Assembly (NCBI RefSeq): GCF_900141765.1
Contig: NZ_FSRK01000003.1
Span: 460,989 to 524,988 of the forward strand
Length of the DNA stretch: 64,000 nucleotides
Direction: 5' to 3'
DNA from: Epilithonimonas zeae
GTDB lineage: Bacteria; Bacteroidota; Bacteroidia; Flavobacteriales; Weeksellaceae
Position 1 is the first letter of the stretch. Each line of letters begins with the position of its first letter. Of the stretch, positions 41,740 through 50,614 are shown one piece after another. Made by a program: the position numbers and the translations under genes. Below the pieces are notes generated by a model. That model did no database searches. It worked only from the letters and a program-made list of their open reading frames with translations, and had not been told where the DNA came from.

Positions 41740-42759
41740 ATGGAATTAGGAATTGGGATGTTTGGAGATGTTGCTCTAGACACGAAAACCGGAAAATATA
41801 GAGATGCAAGCGTAAAACTTAACGAAATCCTTGAGCAGGTAAAACTAATGGACCAAACCGGTCTGGATGTTTTTGCAATGGGCGAACATCACCGTGCAGA
41901 TTATGCCGTATCTTCTCCCGAGATTCTTTTGGCAGCTGCTGCAAGTATTACTGACAATATAAAATTAGCAAGTGGTGTAACGGTTCTAAGTTCTTCAGAA
42001 CCTGTAAAAGTTTATGAAGATTTTTCGATGATTGATTTGATTTCAAAAGGTCGTGCAGAAATCTTTGTTGGAAGAGGAAGCTTTATCGAGTCGTTTCCTT
42101 TGTACGGCTACGATTTGTCAGATTACAATCAGCTTTTTGAGGAAAAACTGGATTTATTATTGAAAATCAACAACGAAGAAAACGTCAGCTGGAGCGGTAT
42201 TTTGAGAAGACCAATGGAAAACCAAACCGTTTATCCAAGAGCTTTCAACAACGGTGTATTACCGATTTGGGTTGCGGTTGGTGGAACTCCCGAATCTGTT
42301 CTAAGAGCAGCGAAGCTGGGCTTACCATTAATTGTCGCAATCATTGGTGGAATGCCAAGACAATTCAAAAACCTCATCGAATTTTACAAGCAGGAATATC
42401 TGAGAGCCGGACACGACGAAAGCAAAATGCAGATTGCCATCCATTCTCACACTTTTGTGAGCGATGACCAGAAGGATATTGATCAATATTTCTTCAACTA
42501 CAAATCTCAGATGGACAGAATCGGCAGAACCCGTGGTTGGGCACCTTACACCAAAGAGCAATACGAGGGCGGAAGAAGCAAAGACGGTGCTTTGTTTATT
42601 GGAACTGCTAACGAGGTTGCGGACAAAATCAACGAGATGAAAGAGCTATTTGGCTTGACAAGGTTCATCGGACATATGGATGTTGGCGATCCGGCGCACG
42701 ACGTGATGATGAATTCTATCCAGCTGTTTGGTGAGAAAGTGGCTCCAATAGTAAGATAA
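41740..42759 (+). CDS. LLM-class flavin-dependent oxidoreductase
   Basis: 339-aa luciferase-like monooxygenase. It begins MELGIGMFGDVALDTKTGKY, with GLDVFAMGEHHRADYAVSSP (near residue 45), VTVLSSSEPVKVYEDFSMID (near 85) and GRAEIFVGRGSFIESFPLYG (near 107). It is probably FMN- or F420-type in fold but FMN in this phylum. The family includes monooxygenases and nitro- or quinone-reducing enzymes, so the substrate is not predictable. It is monocistronic. Confidence 0.9.
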   Translation: MELGIGMFGDVALDTKTGKYRDASVKLNEILEQVKLMDQTGLDVFAMGEHHRADYAVSSPEILLAAAASITDNIKLASGVTVLSSSEPVKVYEDFSMIDLISKGRAEIFVGRGSFIESFPLYGYDLSDYNQLFEEKLDLLLKINNEENVSWSGILRRPMENQTVYPRAFNNGVLPIWVAVGGTPESVLRAAKLGLPLIVAIIGGMPRQFKNLIEFYKQEYLRAGHDESKMQIAIHSHTFVSDDQKDIDQYFFNYKSQMDRIGRTRGWAPYTKEQYEGGRSKDGALFIGTANEVADKINEMKELFGLTRFIGHMDVGDPAHDVMMNSIQLFGEKVAPIVR

Positions 42760-42778
42760 AACAATATGACTTTTTAAA

Positions 42779-42818
42779 TAAAACCCTTTCAGGATTTCAA
42801 TTTCTGAAGGGGTTTTTT
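42779..42818 (+). terminator. Terminator after the LLM oxidoreductase
   Basis: Hairpin AAAACCCTTTCAG / CTGAAGGGGTTTTTT. Confidence 0.85.
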
Positions 42819-42886
42819 ATTGTTTTTTAATTAAAATTTTTACCCTTTGGCAAGTCCTATGGATAGAGCGTTTGCAGAGGTCATTA

Positions 42887-42950
42887 AAAAGGTCTTGATG
42901 TTTTAGTCAAAAGGTCTTGATGTTTTTGATAAAACGTCTTGACCTTTTTT
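42887..42950. repeat. Three tandem 22-bp imperfect repeats
   Basis: Units start at 42887, 42909 and 42931. Each begins AAAAGGTCTTGATGTTTT or a close variant (third unit AAAACGTCTTGACCTTTT). They lie in the gap before the BamE-like gene and outside any ORF. Confidence 0.75.
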
Positions 42951-42972
42951 ATTAATACTTAAAATAATTAAT

Positions 42973-43359
42973 TTAATCAAAGCTCCATCCTTTGTCTATG
43001 CTTACAACTTTTTTCTTTTCATCAAAGTGTATTATAGACCTGTACCAAGCAAAATCTCCATCTTTATTATTTACAGATAACTTTCCATCCATTGTGTACC
43101 AATATTCTGCTCTGTTATTTATAGAATCTATATTCTTTTGTAAAGGCTGGCCAATCATCCTTCCAACTTCATCTACAGTTTGTCCAATCTTTACTAATTC
43201 AAATTTTTCAGGTGAATATTGAGATGCAAATTGGGTATCTATATATGGGGAAAATATATTTTTTCCCTCTACAGTTAACGCTCCTCCTAACATAAATGTT
43301 ATAAAAACGGATGAAAACAGCAAGATGGATGCTAATACTTTGTAAAATATCCTCATCAT
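42973..43359 (-). CDS. BamE/SmpA-like exported protein, unknown function
   Basis: 128 aa. A hydrophobic N-terminal segment (ILLFSSVFITFMLGGALTV) is a signal anchor or uncleaved signal. The stretch FELVKIGQTVDEVGRMIGQP resembles the BamE/SmpA small outer-membrane-assembly fold (G-x-x-x-x-E-V-x-x-x-x-G-x-P). It is followed by AEYWYTMDGKLSVNNKDGD and IIHFDEKKKVVSIDKGWSFD, the expected strands. Its ATG shares bases with the stop of the upstream membrane-protein gene (TAATG), so the two are translationally coupled. Confidence 0.65.
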   Translation of the reverse strand: MMRIFYKVLASILLFSSVFITFMLGGALTVEGKNIFSPYIDTQFASQYSPEKFELVKIGQTVDEVGRMIGQPLQKNIDSINNRAEYWYTMDGKLSVNNKDGDFAWYRSIIHFDEKKKVVSIDKGWSFD

Positions 43360-43631
43360 TAGAAAATAATTGGTTGAAAATAAAACGTTAAATAGCCGAG
43401 AATCATTATCAAGGAGCTTATGCCAAAAGAGTATTTTAAGCTTTCAATAAAAGCATTTCTATGATTGCTTCTAGACAATGCAAAGACCATAAAAGAAATG
43501 CTTAATCCACAAATCAAGTTAGTTAGAAAAACTAATAGCAAAAGTTTAGAAGAATCTCCAGAATGAGTAACAATTGTCAGACAAACAATGAAAAGCAAAA
43601 GAGATAATGAAAATAGAATCAGGTTTTTCAT
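43359..43631 (-). CDS. Small integral membrane protein
   Basis: 90 aa, three hydrophobic segments (about residues 3-18, 29-48, 66-88). The family is not recognised. Its stop TAA overlaps the ATG of the BamE-like gene, so the pair is an operon; a membrane partner role is an inference. Confidence 0.6.
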   Translation of the reverse strand: MKNLILFSLSLLLFIVCLTIVTHSGDSSKLLLLVFLTNLICGLSISFMVFALSRSNHRNAFIESLKYSFGISSLIMILGYLTFYFQPIIF

Positions 43632-43669
43632 TAATTTAAGTTTTAATGGTTAAGTTATATTAACTCAAA

Positions 43670-45466
43670 CTATTTTAACTCAAATTTATTTCCTTGATAA
43701 ACAAAAGCTTCTGAATCTTCAGGAATATAATTGATTTTAAAGTCTTTAATTCTTCCCGAAGTCAAATATGGATTTATGACGAAGTCCCGAATCTTGTCTT
43801 CGTTCTTACTTTCTTTCATCCAAAATATTGCGTGGTCTTTATTTTTAACGATTACAATTTTCTCTTTATAAAAGTTGTAAACAAACATTTCTTCTTTGTT
43901 ATAATTAAAAATATTGAATGAAATTCTTACTGCGAAAAATGCCAGAAAACAAAAACAAAACCTCAACAGATTCTTCGGATTTAAAATGTCTTTGATTAAA
44001 AATTTAAGAAAATAAATAGCCACAAGAAGAATACTTAATTCTAAAATATTGAGCGAAATATTTTTATTCATTAAAGATTCGAAACCGGAAAACCAATGAA
44101 TCAGTTTTAAAATAAATTGGACAAAAATATCAAAACCTTTGTATAAAAACGGAATATTACTGAACCCAAAAGCAATCAAAACCACAATTAACAAGGAAGA
44201 AACAATAATCAATTCAGACAATGGAATAATCAAAAGATTAGCAATGATTGAAACAAAAGAAAATTGATGAAAATAATAAATCGCCAAAGGCAACGTCGCA
44301 ATCTGTGCTGCGAAAGTCATTGCAGAGATTTCGTAAAAGAACTTCTCAGCTTTGAACTTTGGTTTTCTGAACAAGTTTTTAATTGGATTCGTCAGCCACC
44401 AAATTCCTAAAACAGCAACATAACTCAACTGAAATCCAACATCAAACAATTGATTTGAATCAAAAATCAAAATAATAAAAGCCGATAATGCCAAAGAATG
44501 CAACAAATCCGATTTCCGTTGCAGCAAAACCATCATATAATAACACGTAATCATTAGACAGCTTCGCATTACGGAACTTCCATAATCTATGAAAATAGCG
44601 AAAGTCCAAATCAAAAGAATGCTCAGAACAATCGAAATTTTTCTAAATTTCACAGGAAGAATTTGGTTCAAAATCAAAAGTGTTATCCAGAAAATAATGA
44701 CCATATGCGAACCAGAAATCGCTAAAAGATGAACCAATCCGGTTTGATTAAAGTCTTTGACCGTTTCAGCATCCATTTCAGTTCTGTCAGCGAGAATAAT
44801 TCCTTTCAGAAACTCCTGAATCTTCGGAGACAAAGAAGAATGATTGATTTGATTGAGAACATCCAAACGTTTTTGTTTGATTTTATCTTTAAAATCCGTT
44901 GATTTCTTTTCGGTTTTTAGGATGTCATTCGGAAGGTAGGCTTGAAAATAAACTTCTTGTCTTGCCAGATATTTTTTGTAATCGAACTGAAAATCATTCT
45001 TGATTTCTTCTGGATGATGAATGTAAACTTCGGCTTTATAATAATTTTCAAAGTCTAAAGCTTCAACATCTTTTGGAATACTAATAACGGTTTTAAAAGG
45101 AAAATTTTCTTTTTGCTTTAAATCAGAAACTTCAAGAACCTCAACATAATATTTCCTATTCTTATCATTAGAATTAAGCTTTTTATCTAATTGAAAAACA
45201 ATCGTTTCTTTTTCTTTTAAAGTTGGAAGTTTTGGTTGTTGGGAATTCTGAAAATGGACAAACATCCCAATCGAAAAAAAGAAAAATCCTAAACAGTAAT
45301 ATTTGATACGTTGGAAAAACGCATTCCTAATTAATATAGAAAGAAGAGAGGCAGATGAAGTTATCAGAAAAGAAAAGATAAAAATCTGACTCACCATCAG
45401 GTAGTCTTGAAACAGAATTCCAAGAATGAAACATAGCAGCAATATTAATAATGGCTGTTTTTTCAT
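43670..45466 (-). CDS. ComEC/Rec2-family competence protein, N-terminal and channel regions only
   Basis: 598-aa polytopic inner-membrane protein. A DUF4131-type N-terminal region (about 1-190) contains YVEVLEVSDLKQKENFPFKT. The competence domain (about 225-520) includes the conserved GLVHLLAISGSHMVIIFWIT (near 233), SVMRSCLMITCYYMMVLLQR (near 305) and LFDVGFQLSYVAVLGIWWL (near 360). There is no C-terminal metallo-beta-lactamase domain, as in many Bacteroidota ComEC proteins. It is likely the DNA channel for transformation. Its short distance (38 bp) from the small membrane gene suggests a loose operon. Confidence 0.9.
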   Translation of the reverse strand: MKKQPLLILLLCFILGILFQDYLMVSQIFIFSFLITSSASLLSILIRNAFFQRIKYYCLGFFFFSIGMFVHFQNSQQPKLPTLKEKETIVFQLDKKLNSNDKNRKYYVEVLEVSDLKQKENFPFKTVISIPKDVEALDFENYYKAEVYIHHPEEIKNDFQFDYKKYLARQEVYFQAYLPNDILKTEKKSTDFKDKIKQKRLDVLNQINHSSLSPKIQEFLKGIILADRTEMDAETVKDFNQTGLVHLLAISGSHMVIIFWITLLILNQILPVKFRKISIVLSILLIWTFAIFIDYGSSVMRSCLMITCYYMMVLLQRKSDLLHSLALSAFIILIFDSNQLFDVGFQLSYVAVLGIWWLTNPIKNLFRKPKFKAEKFFYEISAMTFAAQIATLPLAIYYFHQFSFVSIIANLLIIPLSELIIVSSLLIVVLIAFGFSNIPFLYKGFDIFVQFILKLIHWFSGFESLMNKNISLNILELSILLVAIYFLKFLIKDILNPKNLLRFCFCFLAFFAVRISFNIFNYNKEEMFVYNFYKEKIVIVKNKDHAIFWMKESKNEDKIRDFVINPYLTSGRIKDFKINYIPEDSEAFVYQGNKFELK

Positions 45467-45500
45467 TGAAGTTCATTTGTGTCTTATGTGTTTATGAGAG

Positions 45501-45587
45501 GCTTCGACTCCGCTCAGCCTGACATTCTACAAGTTCAATATAACAACTTTAGTATTAGAGTTGTTACACCGAGCCAAGTCGAAGTAT
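45501..45587. repeat. Dispersed repeat pair (GCTTCGACTCCGCTCAG / GAGCCAAGTCGAAG)
   Basis: The left half matches the repeat at 17019. The right half ACCGAGCCAAGTCGAAGTA is its degenerate inverted partner. Confidence 0.65.
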
Positions 45588-45619
45588 CCTAGAATAAAGA
45601 TAAGAAATAAAATAGAAAG

Positions 45620-45686
45620 TTTGTCATTCCGTAGGAATCTCTATGAGAATTGATAAAAAGAATTTAGATTCCTATGGAATGACAAA
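45620..45686. repeat. Dispersed hairpin repeat, family C
   Basis: TTTGTCATTCCGTAGGAATC is paired with GATTCCTATGGAATGACAAA around a 29-bp loop. It is the best-preserved copy of the three (others at 11620 and 15440). Confidence 0.8.
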
Positions 45687-45715
45687 TATTGTGGTAAAAT
45701 ATCTTTAAATATTAA

Positions 45716-46171
45716 TTAAGATTTCAAAATATCATCGATAATTTTCAAATGATGATTGGTATGAAGTCCTAAAAATTTGAGTGCTGTTTTTTTATCGAGG
45801 TCGCCAAGAAAAGGATGCGTGATATAGGATTTTGAAGGTAGATTTTTCACAGTTTCCAATCTCTGTTTCGCCAGATTAAAAAGCTTTTCGATACTTTCTT
45901 TGGTCGACGTTTCTAATGGAATAAATTGCTTCGGAGACTTGATTTTCCCTCTCGGAATCAGTCCGAAATTGAGAAATATAAACTTTTTGATACTGAATTT
46001 TGGTTTGTAATTGTCCGGATTGGTCATCGTTAAACCTTTCAGACTTGCATTCAGGATTAATAAAGAATGTTCCAGATGCCAGCCAATCGATGCTTTGGAA
46101 ACTTTTAAATTTTCTTTATCAATTTCAGGAAGCAACGATTCTATTTTTTGCAATAATCTTTCCAATGCCAT
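45716..46171 (-). CDS. DUF1569 (DinB-like) protein
   Basis: 151 aa. The four-helix DinB/YfiT-type fold is suggested by IGWHLEHSLLILNASLKG (near residue 29) and GLHTNHHLKIIDDI (near 137): the three His residues likely bind metal. The family is thought to comprise metal-dependent hydrolase- or transferase-like proteins without known activity. It starts on the base where lpxB stops (shared nucleotide 46171), so the two are co-translated. Confidence 0.8.
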   Translation of the reverse strand: MALERLLQKIESLLPEIDKENLKVSKASIGWHLEHSLLILNASLKGLTMTNPDNYKPKFSIKKFIFLNFGLIPRGKIKSPKQFIPLETSTKESIEKLFNLAKQRLETVKNLPSKSYITHPFLGDLDKKTALKFLGLHTNHHLKIIDDILKS

Positions 46172-47277
46172 TATTTCAGATTTACAATAATTTCAGCGGC
46201 ATTTTGACTGGCGCCGCTTCCTCCAAGTTTGGTTCTTAGAACTTCGTAATTATTCAGAACTTCGTCTCTTTTATTCGTGTTGAGAATTTTATTAAGTTCT
46301 TCAACGAGATTTTTAGTATTCAGTTCGTTTTGAATTAATTCTGTCACAACTTCTTTGTCCATAATGAGATTGACGAGAGAAATATATTTGATATTCTTGA
46401 TTAATCGTTTTCCTATTTCATAGGAGATTCGGCTACCTTTGTAGCAAACCACTTCGGGAATATTGAGCAAAGCCGTTTCTAAAGTTGCCGTTCCAGAAGT
46501 TACCAAAGCCGCTTTGGAACATCTGAGTAAATCATAAGTTCTATTGGAAACGAAATGGACATCGGCATCCACAAATTGCTCATAAAAATCTTTGTCAAGA
46601 CTTGGTGCGCCGGCAATCACAAATTGAAAATCCGCAAAATCATTTCTCACGGACAGCATCGTTTCCAACATTTTGGAGACTTCCTGTTTTCTGGAACCTG
46701 GCAGAAGTGCAATGATTTCTTTATCGTTAAGATGATTCTCTTTTTTGAATTTCTGAGTATCAATTGGCGGTAAACCTTCGATTGCATCAAGAAGCGGATG
46801 TCCAACAAAATGAGCCTCGACCTGATGTTTTTTGTAAAAATCTTTCTCGAAAGGAAGAATCACGAGCATCTCATCCACATATTTTTTAATTGTTTCTACA
46901 CGACCTTCTTTCCAAGCCCAAAGTTGTGGCGAAATATAATAAACAACCTTAATTCCCAATTCTTTAGCAAACTTCGCAATTCTCAAATTGAAGCCCGGAT
47001 AATCAACTAAAATCAAAACATCAGGTTTATTTTCCTGAATGTCTTTTTTACAGAATTTGATATTGTTGAGAATGGTTCTAAGATTCTGAACGACTTCCAG
47101 AAAACCCATAAAAGCCAAATCACGGTAATGTTTAACCAGAGTTCCGCCTTGTTTCTGCATCAGGTCACCGCCCCAAAATCGAAAATCTGCGTTTTGGTCT
47201 TTTTGTCTGATGGCTTTCATTAAGTTGGAAGCGTGCAAATCGCCGGAAGCTTCTCCTGCTATTATGTAATATTTCAA
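46171..47277 (-). CDS. lpxB: Lipid-A-disaccharide synthase
   Basis: GT19-family glycosyltransferase that condenses UDP-2,3-diacylglucosamine with lipid X in lipid A synthesis, at the inner-membrane face. The 368 aa open with YYIIAGEASGDLHASNLM, the diagnostic GExSGD motif. They then show LVDYPGFNLRIAKFAKELGI (near 90), YYISPQLWAWKEGR (near 112), LPGSRKQEVSKML (near 190) and VTSGTATLETALLNIPEVVC (near 255). A -7 box TAATTTTG lies at 47359-47366, about 80 nt upstream. Confidence 0.97.
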   Translation of the reverse strand: MKYYIIAGEASGDLHASNLMKAIRQKDQNADFRFWGGDLMQKQGGTLVKHYRDLAFMGFLEVVQNLRTILNNIKFCKKDIQENKPDVLILVDYPGFNLRIAKFAKELGIKVVYYISPQLWAWKEGRVETIKKYVDEMLVILPFEKDFYKKHQVEAHFVGHPLLDAIEGLPPIDTQKFKKENHLNDKEIIALLPGSRKQEVSKMLETMLSVRNDFADFQFVIAGAPSLDKDFYEQFVDADVHFVSNRTYDLLRCSKAALVTSGTATLETALLNIPEVVCYKGSRISYEIGKRLIKNIKYISLVNLIMDKEVVTELIQNELNTKNLVEELNKILNTNKRDEVLNNYEVLRTKLGGSGASQNAAEIIVNLK

Positions 47278-47358
47278 GGTTTCTGGGTTTTAGATTTTGA
47301 AAGTCTTTTCGATAGATAAATCTAAAGAAGTTTTCCATTCAAAATAGTTAACTTTGAA

Positions 47359-47366
47359 CAAAATTA
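47359..47366 (-). promoter_or_regulatory. -7 promoter box TAATTTTG for lpxB
   Basis: Minus-strand TAnnTTTG match. It implies a leader of about 75 nt. Confidence 0.5.
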
Positions 47367-47433
47367 AAGCTTTTTGATCTATTAGGCTTGGGAAAGTTCT
47401 AATCTGGAAAAATTTGTTTTACAGACTAGTGCC

Positions 47434-47540
47434 TAGCCCCGATAGTAACGGCATCCTTTTTTGTCTTTTGGAAATGTTCTAGTAATGACAAACTGCCGAA
47501 GACAAAAAAGATATAGTGGATAGCGGGATTAAGCTCCTAA
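47434..47540. repeat. Dispersed intergenic repeat, family B copy 2
   Basis: TAGCCCCGATAGTAACGGC, ATCCTTTTTTGTC, an unrelated central segment, GACAAAAAAGATATAGTGGA and TAGCGGGATTAAGCTCC. The arms match the 17216 copy; the centre does not. Confidence 0.78.
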
Positions 47541-47555
47541 AACAATGATATTAAA

Positions 47556-48056
47556 ATGGAAGAAATTAAAAATAAAGTTGCGGAAAGTGGATTGGTGAAT
47601 TTTGATATTTCTGACCTTGTTCCGAAGGGGAAAAGATTGGGAATTGATATCAAGGATTTTCTTTGGGAAGGCATGATTCTGAAAGAAAAAGATTTCCGTG
47701 AGAAAATCAAAAACATTGATACTGAGATTTACAAAGACGCTTATGTTTACATCTATTGTTCTGAGGATGTGATTATTCCATTGTGGGCTTACTTTCTGAT
47801 TACGTCCAAAATTACAGATGTTGCGAAGAAAATTGTTTTTGGAAATCGAGAAGATTTGGAAGTTTTGTTGATGCATAATGCTATCCACACTTATGATTTT
47901 TCTGAGATGCGAGACAAACGTGTTCTAGTAAAAGGCTGCAGCGATGAGATGATTCCGAACAATGCGTATGTAGAATTGGTTGAGCAACTGAAACCGCTTG
48001 TAAAATCTTTGATGTTTGGGGAAGCTTGCAGTAATGTTCCGATTTTTAAAAACTAA
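47556..48056 (+). CDS. DUF2480 family protein
   Basis: 166 aa, soluble, matching DUF2480, a family largely confined to Bacteroidota. Conserved blocks are LVNFDISDLVPKGKRLGIDI (near 14), FLWEGMILKEKDFREKI (near 36) and DKRVLVKGCSDEMIPNNAYV (near 125), the last with a cysteine in a KGC context. The function is unknown. It is followed 6 bp later by a membrane glycosyltransferase-like gene, but no link is evident. Confidence 0.85.
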   Translation: MEEIKNKVAESGLVNFDISDLVPKGKRLGIDIKDFLWEGMILKEKDFREKIKNIDTEIYKDAYVYIYCSEDVIIPLWAYFLITSKITDVAKKIVFGNREDLEVLLMHNAIHTYDFSEMRDKRVLVKGCSDEMIPNNAYVELVEQLKPLVKSLMFGEACSNVPIFKN

Positions 48057-48062
48057 ATCTGG

Positions 48063-49331
48063 ATGAAGAATCTTTACCGAATTTTCTTTTTTTCTTTTCT
48101 ATTTTTACTTTATTTGTATTTTAGCTTTTCAAAAGTTCCTTTTGGGGATGCTTTAGGATTTGTAAACCTAGCAGAAATTAATAAATTTACAAATGACACT
48201 ACTGTTTTTGGTAAGTTTCTTTATACTAATTTTTTGATTGGATTTAAGCAGATTTTCAATCTAGATTCTATTCCTGCAGTCAGGTATTTTAACTTGATCT
48301 TTTCGGTTTTAACTTTAGCTATTATTTTTTCAATTATTAACCTAAAGTTTAAGCAGGAAATCTATGCTTATCTCGGAACACTAATTTTTGCTTTTGGCTT
48401 TACATTTTGGAAACAGACAGAAATTATTGAAGTTTATACCTTTAATAGTTTTTGGATTGCACTTTACATTTATTTTTCTATTAAATTTTTAGAATTTAAG
48501 AAGGAGAAATATCTTTTCTACTTAAGTTTTGTTTTAGGATTATCTTTTTGGGCTCACGCTCAGAACATCATGCTAATTCCAGGATGGCTTATCTTAAACT
48601 TTTATGCTTATAGAAAATTTAAAATCAATATTTTATCCAGTATAATAATTTTTTTAGCCTTTGCTTTTGGACCATATTTCTTAGCTTTTATTAATGGTTA
48701 TGATACTTCAAAAGTTTACGGTTCTGGCAATTCTGATTGGGTTACAGGAAGTGTTAACAAAGGAATTTCTGGATTTGCTAAAAATATTGCAGTTGCTTTT
48801 GGGTATTTGGTTTACAATTTTTGGCTTTTCGTCATTCCAGGAGTTTTAGTTATTTTTAAAAAATTGAAAACTATAAAATATTTTAAAAATCAATTTTATT
48901 TAATTAGTTTTTTAATTCCTTTTGGATTTGCAACCATCTACAATGTGTCCGACAATTATGTTTTCTTTTTGAATGCTTATTTGTTCTTTTTACTTTTTAT
49001 CATAGAAGGAATAATTAATATCAGAAATCATAAACAAAACTTATATAAGATTATTTCATTATCTGTTTTAGTTACTCCTTTTTTCTATTTATTAAGCTTT
49101 GTTATTGTTTCAAAAATTCCTCAAGGTCAAAACTTTGAAAAAGAAAAATCTTTTAAAGGTGGTTTATCATATTATCTTTTACCGTGGATGAATGAGAATA
49201 TTGGCGTTTTAGAATATTATCTTAATGACAAAACACCTGCTGATACATCGGATTTTATGTATAACAACTGTCAGGAATTTTTAAAACTCAGAAAAGGAAA
49301 AAATTCTTTGGAGGAAATCAAAAACTTTTAG
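48063..49331 (+). CDS. Polytopic membrane protein, DUF2723/GT-C glycosyltransferase-like
   Basis: 422 aa with about 10 hydrophobic helices. The first loop FSKVPFGDALGFVNLAEINK carries an acidic D typical of GT-C enzymes. FWKQTEIIEVYTFNSFWIAL (near 120) and LSFWAHAQNIMLIPGWLILN (near 165) match the DUF2723 (protein O-mannosyltransferase-like) pattern. It would transfer a sugar from a lipid carrier to proteins on the outside of the inner membrane. Base composition is more AT-rich than the neighbours. Catalytic activity is inferred. Confidence 0.72.
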   Translation: MKNLYRIFFFSFLFLLYLYFSFSKVPFGDALGFVNLAEINKFTNDTTVFGKFLYTNFLIGFKQIFNLDSIPAVRYFNLIFSVLTLAIIFSIINLKFKQEIYAYLGTLIFAFGFTFWKQTEIIEVYTFNSFWIALYIYFSIKFLEFKKEKYLFYLSFVLGLSFWAHAQNIMLIPGWLILNFYAYRKFKINILSSIIIFLAFAFGPYFLAFINGYDTSKVYGSGNSDWVTGSVNKGISGFAKNIAVAFGYLVYNFWLFVIPGVLVIFKKLKTIKYFKNQFYLISFLIPFGFATIYNVSDNYVFFLNAYLFFLLFIIEGIINIRNHKQNLYKIISLSVLVTPFFYLLSFVIVSKIPQGQNFEKEKSFKGGLSYYLLPWMNENIGVLEYYLNDKTPADTSDFMYNNCQEFLKLRKGKNSLEEIKNF

Positions 49332-49376
49332 TCTTATTGTTTATCTTTACTAACAACATTTTTAAAAACATAAATT

Positions 49377-50030
49377 ATGAGTCTATTAGACCTTATCACA
49401 GGAAGCGCTGGTAATCAAGTCGCTGAACAGGCTGAAAACAAATTCGGAATCAGCAAAAATCAAATCATTGCATTATTGGTTGTAGCAGCACCTTTGGTGA
49501 TTAGCTATTTGAAAAAGAAATCAGAAAACGCCGAAGAAGCAGACAAGCTGAATGCAACCCTAGACAAACATCACGATGGAAGCATCTTGAATAATCCAGC
49601 TCAGGCACTTGAAAGAGAATCTGAAGGAAACTCAATCCTTGACCATATTTTTGGCGGAAACAAAGCCAACGTAGAAAATCAATTATCAGCAAATACAGGA
49701 ATCTCTATGGACAAAATCGGACCGGTTTTAGCAACTTTGGCACCTGTGATTATGGGTTATATCGGTCAGCAAAAGCAAGCCAACAATGTCAATTCCGGAG
49801 GAGGATTAGGAGATTTGTTAGGCGGAATTCTTGGCGGTTCTGCTCAGGAAGCTCAGGCATCCAACAATCCTTTGAGTGATATTTTAGGAAGCGTTATCGG
49901 CGGAGCAACGCAATCTTCTGGCGGCGGTTTGGGAGATATTATAGGCAATGTTCTTGGCGGTGGAAACCAACAGCAACAATCTCAACAAGGCGGATTGGGT
50001 GGACTGCTGGGAAGCATTTTTGGAAAATAA
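49377..50030 (+). CDS. DUF937 domain protein with glycine/glutamine-rich tail
   Basis: 217 aa. Two DUF937-type segments (about 1-60 and 75-130) contain NKFGISKNQIIALLVVAAPL and TGISMDKIGPVLATLAPVIM. These are followed by a low-complexity tail of GGGLGDLLGGILGG, GGGLGDIIGNVLGGG, a QQQQSQQ run and GGLGGLLGSIFGK. No signal peptide is present. The function is unknown; the tail may mediate self-assembly. Confidence 0.85.
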   Translation: MSLLDLITGSAGNQVAEQAENKFGISKNQIIALLVVAAPLVISYLKKKSENAEEADKLNATLDKHHDGSILNNPAQALERESEGNSILDHIFGGNKANVENQLSANTGISMDKIGPVLATLAPVIMGYIGQQKQANNVNSGGGLGDLLGGILGGSAQEAQASNNPLSDILGSVIGGATQSSGGGLGDIIGNVLGGGNQQQQSQQGGLGGLLGSIFGK

Positions 50031-50047
50031 TTCCACATTTAAAATAT

Positions 50048-50078
50048 AAAAGCCGAAGATTATTCTTCGGCTTTTTTT
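50048..50078. terminator. Bidirectional terminator between DUF937 and THX genes
   Basis: Hairpin AAAAGCCGAAGA / TCTTCGGCTTTTTTT. The last codons of the THX gene form one arm. Confidence 0.85.
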
Positions 50079-50287
50079 GTTCGTTTTACTTTTGGCTTTT
50101 CTTCTGTTTCTTCTGCTTTTTCAGCTTTTTCAGCTTTTGGTTTTGCTGTTTTCGGCTTTGGTTCAGCTTTTACTTTGGTCGGTTTTTCTGTTACAGCTAT
50201 TGGTTGAGAGGATTTTCTCGGTCTCGTTTTGCCATAGCTTCCACGTACTCTTTTGCCTCTGGTGGATTTTTGGTCACCTTTTCCCAT
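50060..50287 (-). CDS. 30S ribosomal protein THX-type, long tailed
   Basis: 75 aa. The first 28 residues, MGKGDQKSTRGKRVRGSYGK followed by TRPRKSS, match the THX family found as a short peptide on the 30S subunit. The remainder is a Lys/Ala/Glu/Pro-rich tail (KAEPKPKTAKPKAEKAEKAE) of low complexity, not seen in the original Thermus peptide. Its stop lies in a terminator hairpin shared with the convergent DUF937 gene. Confidence 0.85.
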   Translation of the reverse strand: MGKGDQKSTRGKRVRGSYGKTRPRKSSQPIAVTEKPTKVKAEPKPKTAKPKAEKAEKAEETEEKPKVKRTKKAEE

Positions 50288-50342
50288 AATAATTAAGTAT
50301 TTGATTATTACGAATTTATGAATTAATTTTTAATTATCCAAC

Positions 50343-50466
50343 ATTTTGGGCGTATCCCTCGCCAGCGCTCATCCAGCCTCTCGGGTCGGGCTATCCGTTC
50401 CTATCTTTTCCTGTTCAGAGAACAGAAAAAGGATATCCACTGCTATCCCTTACGCGCTGCGCCAAG
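50343..50466 (-). repeat. Dispersed repeat, family E (inverted, B-like skeleton)
   Basis: On the minus strand it reads AGGGATAGCAGTGGATATCC, TTTTT, a CTGTTCTCTGAACAG hairpin, GAAAAGATAGGAACGGATAG and CCCGACCCGAGAGGCTGGAT. It shares the GGAT-TTTTT ... AAAAGATA core with family B. The remaining spacer to 50614 is AT-rich, with the aspS promoter and a run of near-repeated TCTAA(T/C)ATCTA words. Confidence 0.6.
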
Positions 50467-50542
50467 ATTCAACTTTTGTATATAATTTATTTACACTGTA
50501 TAATTAATTTATACATTATGTATATATTTTTTATATATCTGT

Positions 50543-50550
50543 TATCTTTG
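50543..50550 (+). promoter_or_regulatory. -7 promoter box TATCTTTG for aspS
   Basis: Exact match followed by GC. It implies a leader of about 60 nt containing near-repeats of the word AGTCTAA/CATCTAA. Confidence 0.65.
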
Positions 50551-50614
50551 CATTCGGAAATTAGGCTACTAAAAGTCTAATATCTAAAGTCTAACATCTA
50601 ACATCTTAAAAAAA

